Assembly: GCA_963825575.1 (NCBI GenBank)
Contig: CAWGUB010000022.1
Coordinates: 1 to 64,000 of the forward strand
Reading direction: 5' to 3'
Source of the DNA: JAFDBW01 sp963825575
GTDB taxonomy: Bacteria; Desulfobacterota; Desulfuromonadia; Desulfuromonadales; BM103
DNA length: 64,000 bases
Position numbers and translations under genes: made by a program. A model generated the notes under the pieces. It had not been told where the DNA came from. It did not search any database and saw only the letters and a program-made list of their open reading frames with translations. This document shows positions 7,348 through 15,742 of this stretch, piece after piece; positions within the stretch are counted from its first letter, which is position 1; every line of letters begins with the position of its first letter.

Positions 7348-8919
7348 ATGCAAATTATAGCGTCAGAATTCCGTGCCTCCGATGACCGGGGTTTTGCCGC
7401 CGTAAACCCTGCGACCGGAGCCCTCCTCGAGCCGCGATTCAGAGAAGCTACCGCCGATGACATAAACCGTGCGGCGAGTGCCGCTGCGGACTCCTTCGAC
7501 CAGTACCGTACTCTGCCAATAGAACAGCGCGCGGCATTCCTGGAAGAGATCGGCAAGCAGTTGAGCGCCTGTGCCCCGGAGCTGATTGCCCGGGCCCACG
7601 CTGAGACAGCGCTCCCCGCAGCAAGGCTCGAGGGAGAACTGGCCAGAACCGTCAACCAGCTGAACCTCTTTGCCCGGCTGGTTCTGCAGGGCTCTTTTGT
7701 TGCTGCCCGGATTGACAGCGCGGCCCCGGAGCGGGCGCCTGTCGCCAAACCTGATATCCGCACCATGCTCGTCCCGCTTGGCCCGGTCGCGGTGTTCGGT
7801 GCCAGCAACTTTCCGCTGGCATTTTCCGTTGCCGGGGGCGACACGGCCTCCGCGCTGGCGGCAGGCTGTCCGGTCGTGGTCAAAGGGCATCCTGCGCATC
7901 CTGGAACCTGCGAACTTGCAGGCCAGGCCATTGTCAACGCGATTAGAAAAAATCGGGTCCCCCCAGGTGTTTTCTCCATGCTGCACGCCCAGGGTAGCGA
8001 TGCGGGAGCTGCAATTGTAGCCCATCCAATGATCAGAGCTGTTGCCTTTACCGGGTCGCTATCCGGTGGTAGAGCACTTTTTGACCTTGGCTGCTCCCGG
8101 CCTGAGCCGATCCCGGTGTTTGCCGAAATGGGCAGCATCAACCCGGTCTTCGTTCTGCCGGGAGTCCTGGCTGACCGCGGGATGTCACTGGCAGAGAGCC
8201 TGGTCGAATCGATGACTCTCGGTGTCGGCCAGTTCTGTACCTCCCCAGGCCTGATCGTGGCGATCAGGAGCGCCGCCCTGGATCGATTCCTGGGCAGTCT
8301 TGAAAGCTGTGTCGAGACAAGAACGCCGGAAATTATGCTCCACAAAGGGATAAAGAAGAACTTCCTGAGTGGGCTGGATGGCTTGCAGGAGACAGACGGC
8401 GTCTCACGCCTTGATAGTTCGCGGCCCTTACCGGACGGCTGCAAAGTTGTCCCGGCCCTGCTGCGAACCGATGCACAGGTTCTGCTCGGCAACCCGGAAA
8501 TTGCCATGGAGGTTTTCGGCCCTGTCGCCATGGTTGTGGTTTGTGACTCAATAGAGGAGCTGTTCGCTGTGGCGGAGAGCCTGGCGGGGCAGTTGACAGC
8601 CAGCGTGCATGGGACAGAAGAGGACTTGCATCGATTCCGCAGCCTCTTCGGGACCCTGGAACGCAAGGCCGGTCGACTGATCGTCAATGATTTTCCAACC
8701 GGGGTCGAGGTTTGTCCGGCCATGCATCACGGCGGTCCTTACCCTGCAACGACTGACAGCAGAAGCACTTCGGTTGGTACTGAAGCGGTCAAAAGATTCC
8801 TTCGCCCGGTCGCTTACCAGGGCTTTCCGCAATCGCTTCTGCCTGATCCCTTGCGAGACCTGAACAGCAGGAAAATCTGGCGCATGGTTGACGGCGACAT
8901 GAGTTGCGATGACCTGTGA
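7348..8919 (+). CDS. NAD(P)-dependent aldehyde dehydrogenase (2,5-dioxovalerate dehydrogenase type)
   Basis: A 523-residue aldehyde dehydrogenase most like alpha-ketoglutaric semialdehyde dehydrogenases, judging by length (about 525), the start NPATGALLEPRF and the GQFCTSPGL active-site context. The catalytic Cys lies in that motif and the general-base Glu in AEMGSINPVF. The TTG at 7318 is also in frame, but the ATG at 7348 matches family N termini. It begins 62 bases after the AOR stop, so co-transcription is plausible. Substrate assignment is an inference from family resemblance; no sugar-acid pathway genes are adjacent. Confidence 0.82.
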   Translation: MQIIASEFRASDDRGFAAVNPATGALLEPRFREATADDINRAASAAADSFDQYRTLPIEQRAAFLEEIGKQLSACAPELIARAHAETALPAARLEGELARTVNQLNLFARLVLQGSFVAARIDSAAPERAPVAKPDIRTMLVPLGPVAVFGASNFPLAFSVAGGDTASALAAGCPVVVKGHPAHPGTCELAGQAIVNAIRKNRVPPGVFSMLHAQGSDAGAAIVAHPMIRAVAFTGSLSGGRALFDLGCSRPEPIPVFAEMGSINPVFVLPGVLADRGMSLAESLVESMTLGVGQFCTSPGLIVAIRSAALDRFLGSLESCVETRTPEIMLHKGIKKNFLSGLDGLQETDGVSRLDSSRPLPDGCKVVPALLRTDAQVLLGNPEIAMEVFGPVAMVVVCDSIEELFAVAESLAGQLTASVHGTEEDLHRFRSLFGTLERKAGRLIVNDFPTGVEVCPAMHHGGPYPATTDSRSTSVGTEAVKRFLRPVAYQGFPQSLLPDPLRDLNSRKIWRMVDGDMSCDDL

Positions 8920-8964
8920 CACTCACCAACGCAAAACAGTTTTTCATCGTTTAATTAAATCTGA

Positions 8965-8991
8965 CACTTCGAATCGTGATCGATTCAGGTG
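8965..8991 (+). repeat. Inverted repeat just before the kdsB ribosome site
   Basis: GAATCG / CGATTC with a TGAT loop, extended by CACTT / AGGTG across a one-base bulge. There is no T-run, so it is more likely an RNA hairpin or protein site than a terminator. Confidence 0.4.
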
Positions 8992-9009
8992 TGGTTCAGG
9001 AGTCTGATC

Positions 9010-9756
9010 ATGGGCGTAACTGTTATAATCCCGGCGCGCTATGCTTCAACCCGCTTCCCCGGCAAACCGTTGGCCGATCTGTGCGGCAAGCCGATGATCC
9101 AGTGGGTCTGCGAGCGGTCTTCCCTCTGCGAGGCAGTCGACAGGGTGATTGTTGCCACTGATGATCAACGGATTGTAGATACCGTAAAGGCCTTCGGTGG
9201 CGAGGTTGTGATGACGCGTTCCGATCACGCCACCGGCACTGATCGTCTTGCCGAGGTTGCCGAAGGCCTTGATGATGAGCTGATCGTCAATGTCCAGGGG
9301 GACGAACCGTTGATTGAGCCGGCAATGATACAGGCGGCTGTTGCACCCTTGTTGGCTGACAGCACCATTCCCATGGGCACGCTTGGAACTCCGCTAACCT
9401 CGCTGGAAGAGTTTCGTAACCCGAATGTTGTCAAGGTTGTCACCGATCGTGAAGGCTTTGCCCTTTATTTCTCCCGCGCGCCAATCCCGTATCCTCGGGA
9501 TTTCGCTGACAACCTGGAGCAGCGCTGGTCCGAACTGGCTACGGCCAAACATGTTGGCCTGTATGTTTACCGACGCAGCTTTTTGCTGAATTATCCTAAC
9601 CTGTCAGCGACGCCACTTGAGGAACAGGAATGCCTGGAACAGTTGCGTGCCCTTGAACATGGCTACCGTATCCGGGTGGCGACAACCGATCTGGCCGGCC
9701 AGGGGGTCGATACGCCGGAAGACCTTGAACGTGTCCGGGCTCTGCTGAGCCTTTAA
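9010..9756 (+). CDS. kdsB: 3-deoxy-manno-octulosonate cytidylyltransferase
   Basis: A 248-residue enzyme that activates Kdo as CMP-Kdo for lipid A core assembly in the cytosol. The start VTVIIPARYASTRFPGKPLADLCGKPM is the nucleotide-binding signature. VNVQGDEPLIEP and the FSRAPIPYPRD segment are characteristic. The ATG at 9010 has AGGAG seven bases ahead; the GTG at 8989 would add a poorly conserved extension. It opens a run of Kdo genes interrupted only by pyrG, an order common in delta- and gammaproteobacteria. Confidence 0.96.
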   Translation: MGVTVIIPARYASTRFPGKPLADLCGKPMIQWVCERSSLCEAVDRVIVATDDQRIVDTVKAFGGEVVMTRSDHATGTDRLAEVAEGLDDELIVNVQGDEPLIEPAMIQAAVAPLLADSTIPMGTLGTPLTSLEEFRNPNVVKVVTDREGFALYFSRAPIPYPRDFADNLEQRWSELATAKHVGLYVYRRSFLLNYPNLSATPLEEQECLEQLRALEHGYRIRVATTDLAGQGVDTPEDLERVRALLSL

Positions 9757-9796
9757 TGATGGCCTGAGTGTCCGGCAATAAGGGGTTTTCATTTAT

Positions 9797-9836
9797 GCTC
9801 CGGGAGTGTAAAATCCGGAGCTTGAATTGTTTTTGC
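9797..9836 (+). terminator. Possible terminator or attenuator between kdsB and pyrG
   Basis: GCTCCGG (9797-9803) pairs with CCGGAGC (9815-9821), followed by TTGAATTGTTTTT. The T-run is offset from the stem, so function is uncertain. Confidence 0.45.
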
Positions 9837-9867
9837 AGCTTATCGAATCAATCGGTCAGGAGAATCT

Positions 9868-11481
9868 ATGAAGACCAAGTTCATTTTCGTCACTGGGGGA
9901 GTCGTTTCCTCACTGGGCAAAGGATTGGCCGCCGCCTCTATCGGCGCCCTTATGGAAGCGCGCGGGCTTCGAGTATCAATGCAGAAGCTCGACCCCTATA
10001 TCAACGTTGACCCGGGGACGATGAGCCCGTTTCAGCATGGTGAAGTCTTTGTGACTGACGATGGCGCTGAAACCGATCTGGACCTTGGTCATTACGAACG
10101 CTATACCACGGCAAACCTGAGCAAGAAATCCAACTTCACCACCGGACAAATCTATGACTCGGTTATCCGCAAGGAACGGCGCGGTGACTACCTGGGTGGT
10201 ACGGTACAGGTTATCCCCCACATCACCAACGAGATCAAAAGTAAGATCCTGGCAAATGCAAAAGACGTCGACCTGGCGATCGTGGAAGTCGGCGGAACGG
10301 TCGGCGATATTGAATCCCTGCCTTTTCTCGAAGCTATTCGCCAGTTTCGTAATGATCTCGGCCCCGAAAATGTCATCTATATCCACCTGACATTGGTGCC
10401 GTACATTCCAACGGCAGGTGAGCTGAAAACCAAACCGACCCAGCACAGTGTCAAGGAGTTGCGCGAAATCGGTATCCAGCCTGAGATTCTTCTTTGTCGT
10501 TGTGATCGGGAGCTGCCGCGTGACATGAAGGGCAAGATTGCCCTGTTCTGCAATGTTCGAGAAGAGGCGGTTATCACGGCCCGTGACGTAGAGACGATCT
10601 ATGAAGTCCCACTGGCTTTCCATGAACAGGGGCTTGATGAGCGAATCGTTGATTATCTGAACATCTGGACCAAGAGCCCGGATCTGAGCGCATGGGAAAG
10701 GATCGTCAAGCGGGTCAAGGAACCGGCCGGAGAAACGACGATTGCCATCGTCGGGAAATACGTCGAACTGACCGAAAGTTATAAATCGCTCTCAGAGGCA
10801 TTGACGCATGGCGGGATTGGCAATGATTGCCGCGTGCAGTTGAAATATGTTGATTCCGAAGCGCTTGAACGCCATGGAATCGGCACCACGTTCAATGACG
10901 TGGACGGCATCCTGGTCCCGGGAGGATTCGGTGAACGGGGCAGTGAGGGGAAGATTGCCGCGATCCGCTACGCCCGAGAAAACAAGGTGCCATTCTTCGG
11001 TATCTGTCTCGGCATGCAGATGGCTGTTGTCGAGTTTGCGCGGTCGGTCTGCGCCATAGAGGAAGCCTATTCCAGCGAGTTCAAGGAAGATGCCAAGAAC
11101 CCGGTGATTCACATTATGGAAAAACAGAAGACGGTGAAGGGCAAGGGCGGCACCATGCGTTTGGGAGCCTATCCCTGTTCGCTCAAGGACAAAACCCTGG
11201 CACGCCGGATTTACGGCCAGAAGGACATTGGCGAGCGACATCGCCACCGCTTCGAATTCAATAACGCCTATCGGCAGCAGCTGGAAAAATGCGGGTTGAT
11301 CCTGTCCGGGGTGTATCCGGAGGAGAACTTGATAGAAATTGTCGAGATTGCCGATCATCCATGGTTCCTGGGCTGTCAATTCCACCCGGAGTTCAAATCC
11401 AGGCCTATGACACCTCATCCGCTTTTTGAGTCTTTTGTCGGTGCCTGCTTCAAGGTCCGTCAGGAGCAGGAAGGCTTATGA
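9868..11481 (+). CDS. pyrG: CTP synthase
   Basis: A 537-residue enzyme converting UTP to CTP with glutamine and ATP. The N-terminal synthetase domain begins KFIFVTGGVVSSLGKGLAAA and contains VEVGGTVGDIES. The C-terminal class I glutaminase domain has the nucleophile Cys in FGICLGMQMAVVEFAR and the His-Glu pair in CQFHPEFKSRP. The ATG at 9868 has AGGAGA ahead. kdsA overlaps its stop by four bases (ATGA), so translation is coupled; CTP is also the co-substrate of KdsB upstream. Confidence 0.99.
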   Translation: MKTKFIFVTGGVVSSLGKGLAAASIGALMEARGLRVSMQKLDPYINVDPGTMSPFQHGEVFVTDDGAETDLDLGHYERYTTANLSKKSNFTTGQIYDSVIRKERRGDYLGGTVQVIPHITNEIKSKILANAKDVDLAIVEVGGTVGDIESLPFLEAIRQFRNDLGPENVIYIHLTLVPYIPTAGELKTKPTQHSVKELREIGIQPEILLCRCDRELPRDMKGKIALFCNVREEAVITARDVETIYEVPLAFHEQGLDERIVDYLNIWTKSPDLSAWERIVKRVKEPAGETTIAIVGKYVELTESYKSLSEALTHGGIGNDCRVQLKYVDSEALERHGIGTTFNDVDGILVPGGFGERGSEGKIAAIRYARENKVPFFGICLGMQMAVVEFARSVCAIEEAYSSEFKEDAKNPVIHIMEKQKTVKGKGGTMRLGAYPCSLKDKTLARRIYGQKDIGERHRHRFEFNNAYRQQLEKCGLILSGVYPEENLIEIVEIADHPWFLGCQFHPEFKSRPMTPHPLFESFVGACFKVRQEQEGL

Positions 11482-12296
11482 TGAAAAGCGTTTCTGTCGG
11501 TCAGGTCTCATTCGGTGGGGAAAACCCTCTGGTTCTGATCGCTGGCCCATGTGTCCTGGAAAATCAGGAACACGCCCTGGCTCTCGCTGATGCCTTGCAG
11601 AAGATTGCTGCTCGGGTCGGGATTGGCCTGGTATTCAAGGCCTCTTATGACAAGGCCAATCGTACTTCAGTGACGTCTTACCGTGGCCCAGGTCTCGTCG
11701 AGGGGTTGCAGATACTGCAAACCGTCAAGGAGAAGACCGGCCTGCCGATTCTGTCAGACATCCATGACGTCTCGCAGGTTCAACCTGCTGCGGAAGTTCT
11801 TGATATCCTCCAGATCCCGGCGTTCCTTTCGCGGCAGACCGACCTGCTGGTCGCTGCCGGGGAAACGGGCAGGGTTGTCAATATCAAGAAAGGGCAGTTC
11901 CAGGCGCCCTGGGATATTGAAAACGCCATTGGCAAAGTCCTTTCGACGGGGAATGATCAGATCCTTCTGACCGAACGTGGATCGAGTTTCGGTTACAATA
12001 ACCTGGTGAGTGATATGCGCGCGCTGGTGATTATGCGCCAGACCGGTTACCCGGTTGTTTTTGACGCCACGCATTCGGTGCAGTTGCCGGGGGGGGCCGG
12101 CTCTGCCTCTTCCGGACAACGCGAGTTTGTCGCGCCCCTGTCCCGTGCGGCAGTCGCGACCGGTGTGGATGCCCTGTTCTGGGAAGTCCACGAAAATCCC
12201 GCAAAGGCTCTTTGTGACGGGCCGAACAGCCTGCCCCTCGATTCAGTCGAAGAACTTCTCGGGCAGATGCTCGCTCTTGACCAGATCGTCAGGTGA
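11478..12296 (+). CDS. kdsA: 3-deoxy-8-phosphooctulonate synthase
   Basis: A 272-residue (beta/alpha)8 enzyme joining arabinose 5-phosphate and phosphoenolpyruvate to Kdo-8-phosphate. Visible signatures are VLIAGPCVLENQEHAL near the start, FKASYDKANRTS for PEP binding and FDATHSVQLPGG. Two adjacent ATG codons (11478, 11481) are possible; the first overlaps the pyrG stop. It is followed directly by kdsD, the enzyme that makes its arabinose 5-phosphate substrate. Confidence 0.98.
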   Translation: MMKSVSVGQVSFGGENPLVLIAGPCVLENQEHALALADALQKIAARVGIGLVFKASYDKANRTSVTSYRGPGLVEGLQILQTVKEKTGLPILSDIHDVSQVQPAAEVLDILQIPAFLSRQTDLLVAAGETGRVVNIKKGQFQAPWDIENAIGKVLSTGNDQILLTERGSSFGYNNLVSDMRALVIMRQTGYPVVFDATHSVQLPGGAGSASSGQREFVAPLSRAAVATGVDALFWEVHENPAKALCDGPNSLPLDSVEELLGQMLALDQIVR

Positions 12297-12298
12297 AT

Positions 12299-13279
12299 AT
12301 GGATAATTTTAGTGAAATTCTGGACTCAGCCCGCAAAGTAATCAGAATCGAGGCCGAAGCCATAGAAGCTCTGGCGGTCCGCCTTGATGAAAGCTTCGCC
12401 AAAGCCGTGTTGATGATCATGAAGTGCACCGGCCGGGTCGTCGTAACCGGAATGGGCAAGTCCGGCCTGATCTGCCAGAAAATGGCTGCGACCATGGCTT
12501 CAACCGGGACTCCGGCTATTTTCCTGCATCCAGCCGAAGGGGTGCATGGTGACCTAGGTATGCTGATGAGGGGGGATGTCGTGATTGCCGTATCCAATTC
12601 CGGCGAGACGGAAGAGATCACGCGTATTCTGCCGACCATCAAGCGCATGGGATTGCCTTTGATCGCGATGGCCGGGAGCCAGGGCAGCACCCTTGGCAGG
12701 GCCGGGGATGTTTTCCTGGACATCTCCATCAAGGAAGAGGCCTGCCCGTTACAGCTGGCCCCGACGGCGAGCACTACGGTCACTCTAGCCATGGGTGATG
12801 CGCTTGCTGTTGCTCTGCTCTTGCAGAGGGGGTTCCGTGAGGAAGACTTCGCCCTCTATCATCCCGGGGGCGCCCTGGGCAAACGCCTGCTGTTGCGGGT
12901 TGAAGACCTGATGCATGTTGGTGACGATATCCCGACGGTCAAGGTGAACACGCCGCTCAAGGATGCCCTCTACGAAATCTCCAGCAAGAAGTTGGGCATT
13001 ACCGGTATTGTCGATGAACGTGGGACGTTGCTCGGCGTTTTTACTGACGGTGATTTGCGGCGTACAATCGAACAGGGGATCGAGGTGCTGCACAAACCGA
13101 TCTGTGAAATTATGGGTGGCAAACCGAAACGGATTTTACGTACCAACCTGGCCGCGAAAGCACTGCAGCGTATGGAAGAATACAAGATTACGTCGCTGTT
13201 TGTTTTTGAAACGGAAGAGGAACAGGTCCCGATCGGGATTATCCACCTGCATGATTTGCTCAAGGCCGGGGTGATCTAA
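12299..13279 (+). CDS. kdsD: Arabinose-5-phosphate isomerase (KpsF/GutQ family)
   Basis: A 326-residue protein with an N-terminal SIS domain (GRVVVTGMGKSGLICQKMAA; NSGETEEITR) and two C-terminal CBS domains. It interconverts ribulose 5-phosphate and arabinose 5-phosphate, feeding KdsA. The SIS His and Glu side chains expected for this family are in the segment FLHPAEGVHGDLG. Either the GTG at 12293, overlapping the kdsA stop, or the ATG at 12299 could start it; the ATG is shown. The last base of its stop is the first base of kdsC. Confidence 0.96.
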   Translation: MDNFSEILDSARKVIRIEAEAIEALAVRLDESFAKAVLMIMKCTGRVVVTGMGKSGLICQKMAATMASTGTPAIFLHPAEGVHGDLGMLMRGDVVIAVSNSGETEEITRILPTIKRMGLPLIAMAGSQGSTLGRAGDVFLDISIKEEACPLQLAPTASTTVTLAMGDALAVALLLQRGFREEDFALYHPGGALGKRLLLRVEDLMHVGDDIPTVKVNTPLKDALYEISSKKLGITGIVDERGTLLGVFTDGDLRRTIEQGIEVLHKPICEIMGGKPKRILRTNLAAKALQRMEEYKITSLFVFETEEEQVPIGIIHLHDLLKAGVI

Positions 13280-13797
13280 TGACCTCTGCCCTGAACAGAA
13301 TCAAGCTGCTTTTGCTGGATGTCGATGGCGTCTTGACTGATGGCCGTATTATTTACCTTAATGACGGTGGCGAAGCCAAGGCTTTTGATGTCAAGGACGG
13401 TCATGGTCTGAAACTGATCCAGCGTGCTGGAATTCAGGTCGGGATCATCACCGGCCGTCATTCAGATATTGTCGCACGTCGGGCTGCAGAGCTGGGAATC
13501 GAGCTGGTCTACCAGGGGGTCAAGGACAAGAGGCTGCCATTCAGGGAGATTCTTGAAAAACTTGGGCTGGAACCCTCGGAGGTTGCTTATGTCGGCGATG
13601 ATGTGGTTGACCTTCCGGTCATGCGGCAGGTCGGGTTTTCAGCAACTGTGGCCGACGCGGTTGACGATATCAAACCCTATGTTGACTTCGTCACCAGCAG
13701 GCCCGGGGGGCGAGGGGCAGTAAGGGAGATCTGTGATTTCCTGCTCAAGGAATCCGGCCGTTGGGCGTCCGTGACAAAGCATTATTTCGAAGATTAA
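13279..13797 (+). CDS. kdsC: 3-deoxy-manno-octulosonate-8-phosphatase
   Basis: A 172-residue HAD phosphatase without a cap domain, active as a tetramer, that removes the phosphate from Kdo-8-phosphate. Motif I is LLLDVDGVLTDG (nucleophile and acid Asp), followed by IITGRHSDIVARRA (motif II), a conserved Lys in GVKDKRL and VGDDVVDLPVM (motif IV). It overlaps the kdsD stop by one base (TAATG). It completes the KdsA-KdsD-KdsC set; KdsB lies upstream of pyrG. Confidence 0.97.
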   Translation: MTSALNRIKLLLLDVDGVLTDGRIIYLNDGGEAKAFDVKDGHGLKLIQRAGIQVGIITGRHSDIVARRAAELGIELVYQGVKDKRLPFREILEKLGLEPSEVAYVGDDVVDLPVMRQVGFSATVADAVDDIKPYVDFVTSRPGGRGAVREICDFLLKESGRWASVTKHYFED

Positions 13798-13835
13798 TTC
13801 CCATACAATTCTCATGCCAACTCCCCATATTGAGC

Positions 13836-13865
13836 TTTACAGCTCTCACGCCCGGGTGCTATAGT
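13836..13865 (+). promoter_or_regulatory. Candidate promoter before lptC
   Basis: TTTACA (13836-13841), an 18-base spacer and TATAGT (13860-13865). The predicted start would lie about five bases before the lptC ATG, giving an almost leaderless mRNA, so this is tentative. Confidence 0.35.
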
Positions 13866-13876
13866 TGGCCGTATCA

Positions 13877-14437
13877 ATGAGCTACTTCAGACCCCGTAAT
13901 CTTCTCCTTGTCCTGGCCCTGGTCCTGGCTGTGATTCTGCTTGCAGTGATTGCAATGCGGTATCGCCCGGAGAGTAATCTACGGACGATTGTCAAGGCCC
14001 TGCCCGAGGGGATTGATGTCTCATTGCAGGATATAGACTATACTCATGTCGAGGACGGTCGGGCGCGCTGGCGACTCGTGGCCCTGCAAGTTGAACGTCA
14101 GGCCAAATCGAGCACCCTGGTCGTCAGCAGCCCCCAGATGACTTTTTATGATGATCTGGGTGAAGTCAAGGGCTCTCTGCAGGCCGTCAGCGGGGAGGTT
14201 AGCGAAGACTACCAGAAGGTCCAGCTGAATGATGAGGTCGTCCTGAAAAACACTTCGGGATACACCCTGTTCGCTGACCGGCTCACATATGATCACGATA
14301 CGCAAACTGCAACCACAGACTCCCTGGTGCGACTGGAATCGAAAGGCCTGCATCTGGAAGGTCGGGGGTTGATTTTTCACGTGCAGACGAAGCAGCTTCA
14401 GCTGAATGAACAGGTTGAAGGTGTTTTTGAGCCCTGA
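13877..14437 (+). CDS. lptC: LPS export ABC transporter periplasmic protein LptC
   Basis: A 186-residue bitopic protein with one N-terminal membrane helix (about residues 7-28) and a periplasmic beta-jellyroll. LptC links the LptBFG transporter to the LptA bridge that carries lipopolysaccharide to the outer membrane. Sequence supporting the call includes SPQMTFYDDLGEVKGSL, TLFADRLTYDHDTQTATTDS and SKGLHLEGRGLIF, the repeating beta-strand pattern of LptC/OstA. The ATG at 13877 is preferred over a TTG at 13865. It is followed by lptA and lptB. Confidence 0.9.
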   Translation: MSYFRPRNLLLVLALVLAVILLAVIAMRYRPESNLRTIVKALPEGIDVSLQDIDYTHVEDGRARWRLVALQVERQAKSSTLVVSSPQMTFYDDLGEVKGSLQAVSGEVSEDYQKVQLNDEVVLKNTSGYTLFADRLTYDHDTQTATTDSLVRLESKGLHLEGRGLIFHVQTKQLQLNEQVEGVFEP

Positions 14438-14457
14438 TCAACGGCAAGGATATATTC

Positions 14458-14949
14458 ATGACGAAACTGATGTTGAGCCTTTTTCTCGCTGTCGTGTTTC
14501 TCCTGCCAGTCTCGATTTCTGCGGCGCCTGTTGCTTTGTCGCAGAACCGCGGTCCGATCCATGTAACCTCTGATCGCCTCGAGGCGGATGATGAAGCACA
14601 AACCGTGGTCTTCATCGGCAATGCCGTAGCGACTCAGGACGATGTGACGATTCACGGAGATCGTCTGACCATTAAGTACGCTGGAGAAAAGCGTGAAATC
14701 GTGCAGATGATTGCCGATGGGCACGTACGTATCGTGCAACAGGAAAAACTCGCTACCGGAGAAAAGGCTGTTTTTTACAAACAGGAAGAACGTGTTGTTA
14801 TGACTGGATCACCGAAAGTAACTGAAGGTGAAAGCTTTGTCGAGGGGCAGGAGATTACGCTGTACCTGAACGAAAAGCGCAGCGTTGTTTCCGGTGGTGC
14901 CGGAGGCAGAGTGAACGCTGTTTTTGCCCCGAAGGCGGAGGAAAAGTAG
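14458..14949 (+). CDS. lptA: LPS transport periplasmic protein LptA (OstA-like)
   Basis: A 163-residue protein with a clear signal peptide (MTKLMLSLFLAVVFLLPVSISAA, cleavage near residue 23). The mature part is a single OstA/LptA jellyroll: PIHVTSDRLEADDEAQTVVFIG, then VTIHGDRLTIKY, and ATGEKAVFYKQEERVVMTGSP. It forms the periplasmic bridge for LPS transport. The lptB start codon overlaps the last base of its stop, so the two are translationally coupled. Confidence 0.94.
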   Translation: MTKLMLSLFLAVVFLLPVSISAAPVALSQNRGPIHVTSDRLEADDEAQTVVFIGNAVATQDDVTIHGDRLTIKYAGEKREIVQMIADGHVRIVQQEKLATGEKAVFYKQEERVVMTGSPKVTEGESFVEGQEITLYLNEKRSVVSGGAGGRVNAVFAPKAEEK

Positions 14950-15674
14950 TGACTCACACGCTGAGTGCCCGCAATCTGACAAAAACTTACAAGCAACGGA
15001 AAGTGGTTTCCGGGGTTGACCTCGAAATCCACTCCGGTGAAGTCGTCGGACTGCTTGGTCCAAACGGGGCCGGGAAAACCACCTCGTTTTACATGGTCGT
15101 GGGACTGGTTCGACCCGATCAGGGCAATGTGTGTCTGGATGCAGACGACCTGACCGGCCTGCCGATGTACCAGCGAGCCAGAATGGGAATCTCGTACCTG
15201 CCGCAGGAAGCCTCGGTCTTCAGGAAGCTGACTGTTGAGCAGAATCTGCTGGCAATTCTCGAAACAGTGGAGAGATCGAAGACGGTTCAGCAGCAGCGTA
15301 AAGATCAATTACTGGAAGATTTTCGTTTGACGCATGTTGCAAAATCCTTTGGCTATGCTTTGTCCGGTGGTGAAAGACGTCGGATTGAGATTGCCAGGGC
15401 ACTGGTCCTCGACCCTAAATTCATTCTTCTGGATGAGCCGTTTGCCGGAATAGACCCGATTGCGGTTCTGGATATCCAGGAGATTATTGGCAGCCTGAAA
15501 GAGCGACGGATCGGCGTGCTGATCTCCGACCACAATGTTCGCGAGACACTGGGTGTATGTGACCGTGCCTATATACTTAACGAGGGCTGTATCCTGGAGC
15601 ATGGTGCACCAGGTATGATTGCAGACAGCCCGAAAGCGAGAGCAATCTACCTGGGAGAGAAGTTTCGCCTTTAG
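14949..15674 (+). CDS. lptB: LPS export ABC transporter ATP-binding protein LptB
   Basis: A 241-residue ATPase of the LptBFG complex. Walker A is GLLGPNGAGKTTSF (about 34-47), the signature is ALSGGERRRIEIARAL and Walker B is FILLDEPFAGIDP. H-loop ISDHNVRETL is also present. It starts at GTG 14949 within the lptA stop (TAGTG). The membrane partners lptF and lptG are encoded 15 kb away on the minus strand. Confidence 0.97.
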   Translation: MTHTLSARNLTKTYKQRKVVSGVDLEIHSGEVVGLLGPNGAGKTTSFYMVVGLVRPDQGNVCLDADDLTGLPMYQRARMGISYLPQEASVFRKLTVEQNLLAILETVERSKTVQQQRKDQLLEDFRLTHVAKSFGYALSGGERRRIEIARALVLDPKFILLDEPFAGIDPIAVLDIQEIIGSLKERRIGVLISDHNVRETLGVCDRAYILNEGCILEHGAPGMIADSPKARAIYLGEKFRL

Positions 15675-15742
15675 TTGCCGGGTTGCGGCCGCTCACCGGC
15701 CGGACTTGACTTGTACAGGCATTTATTCGGTATGATGGTGAT

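Noticed and set aside
7191..8723. A 510-codon open frame on the minus strand
   Set aside because: It lies opposite the aldehyde dehydrogenase. Its product is Ser/Arg/Ala-rich without motifs, as expected for an antisense shadow of a GC-rich gene.
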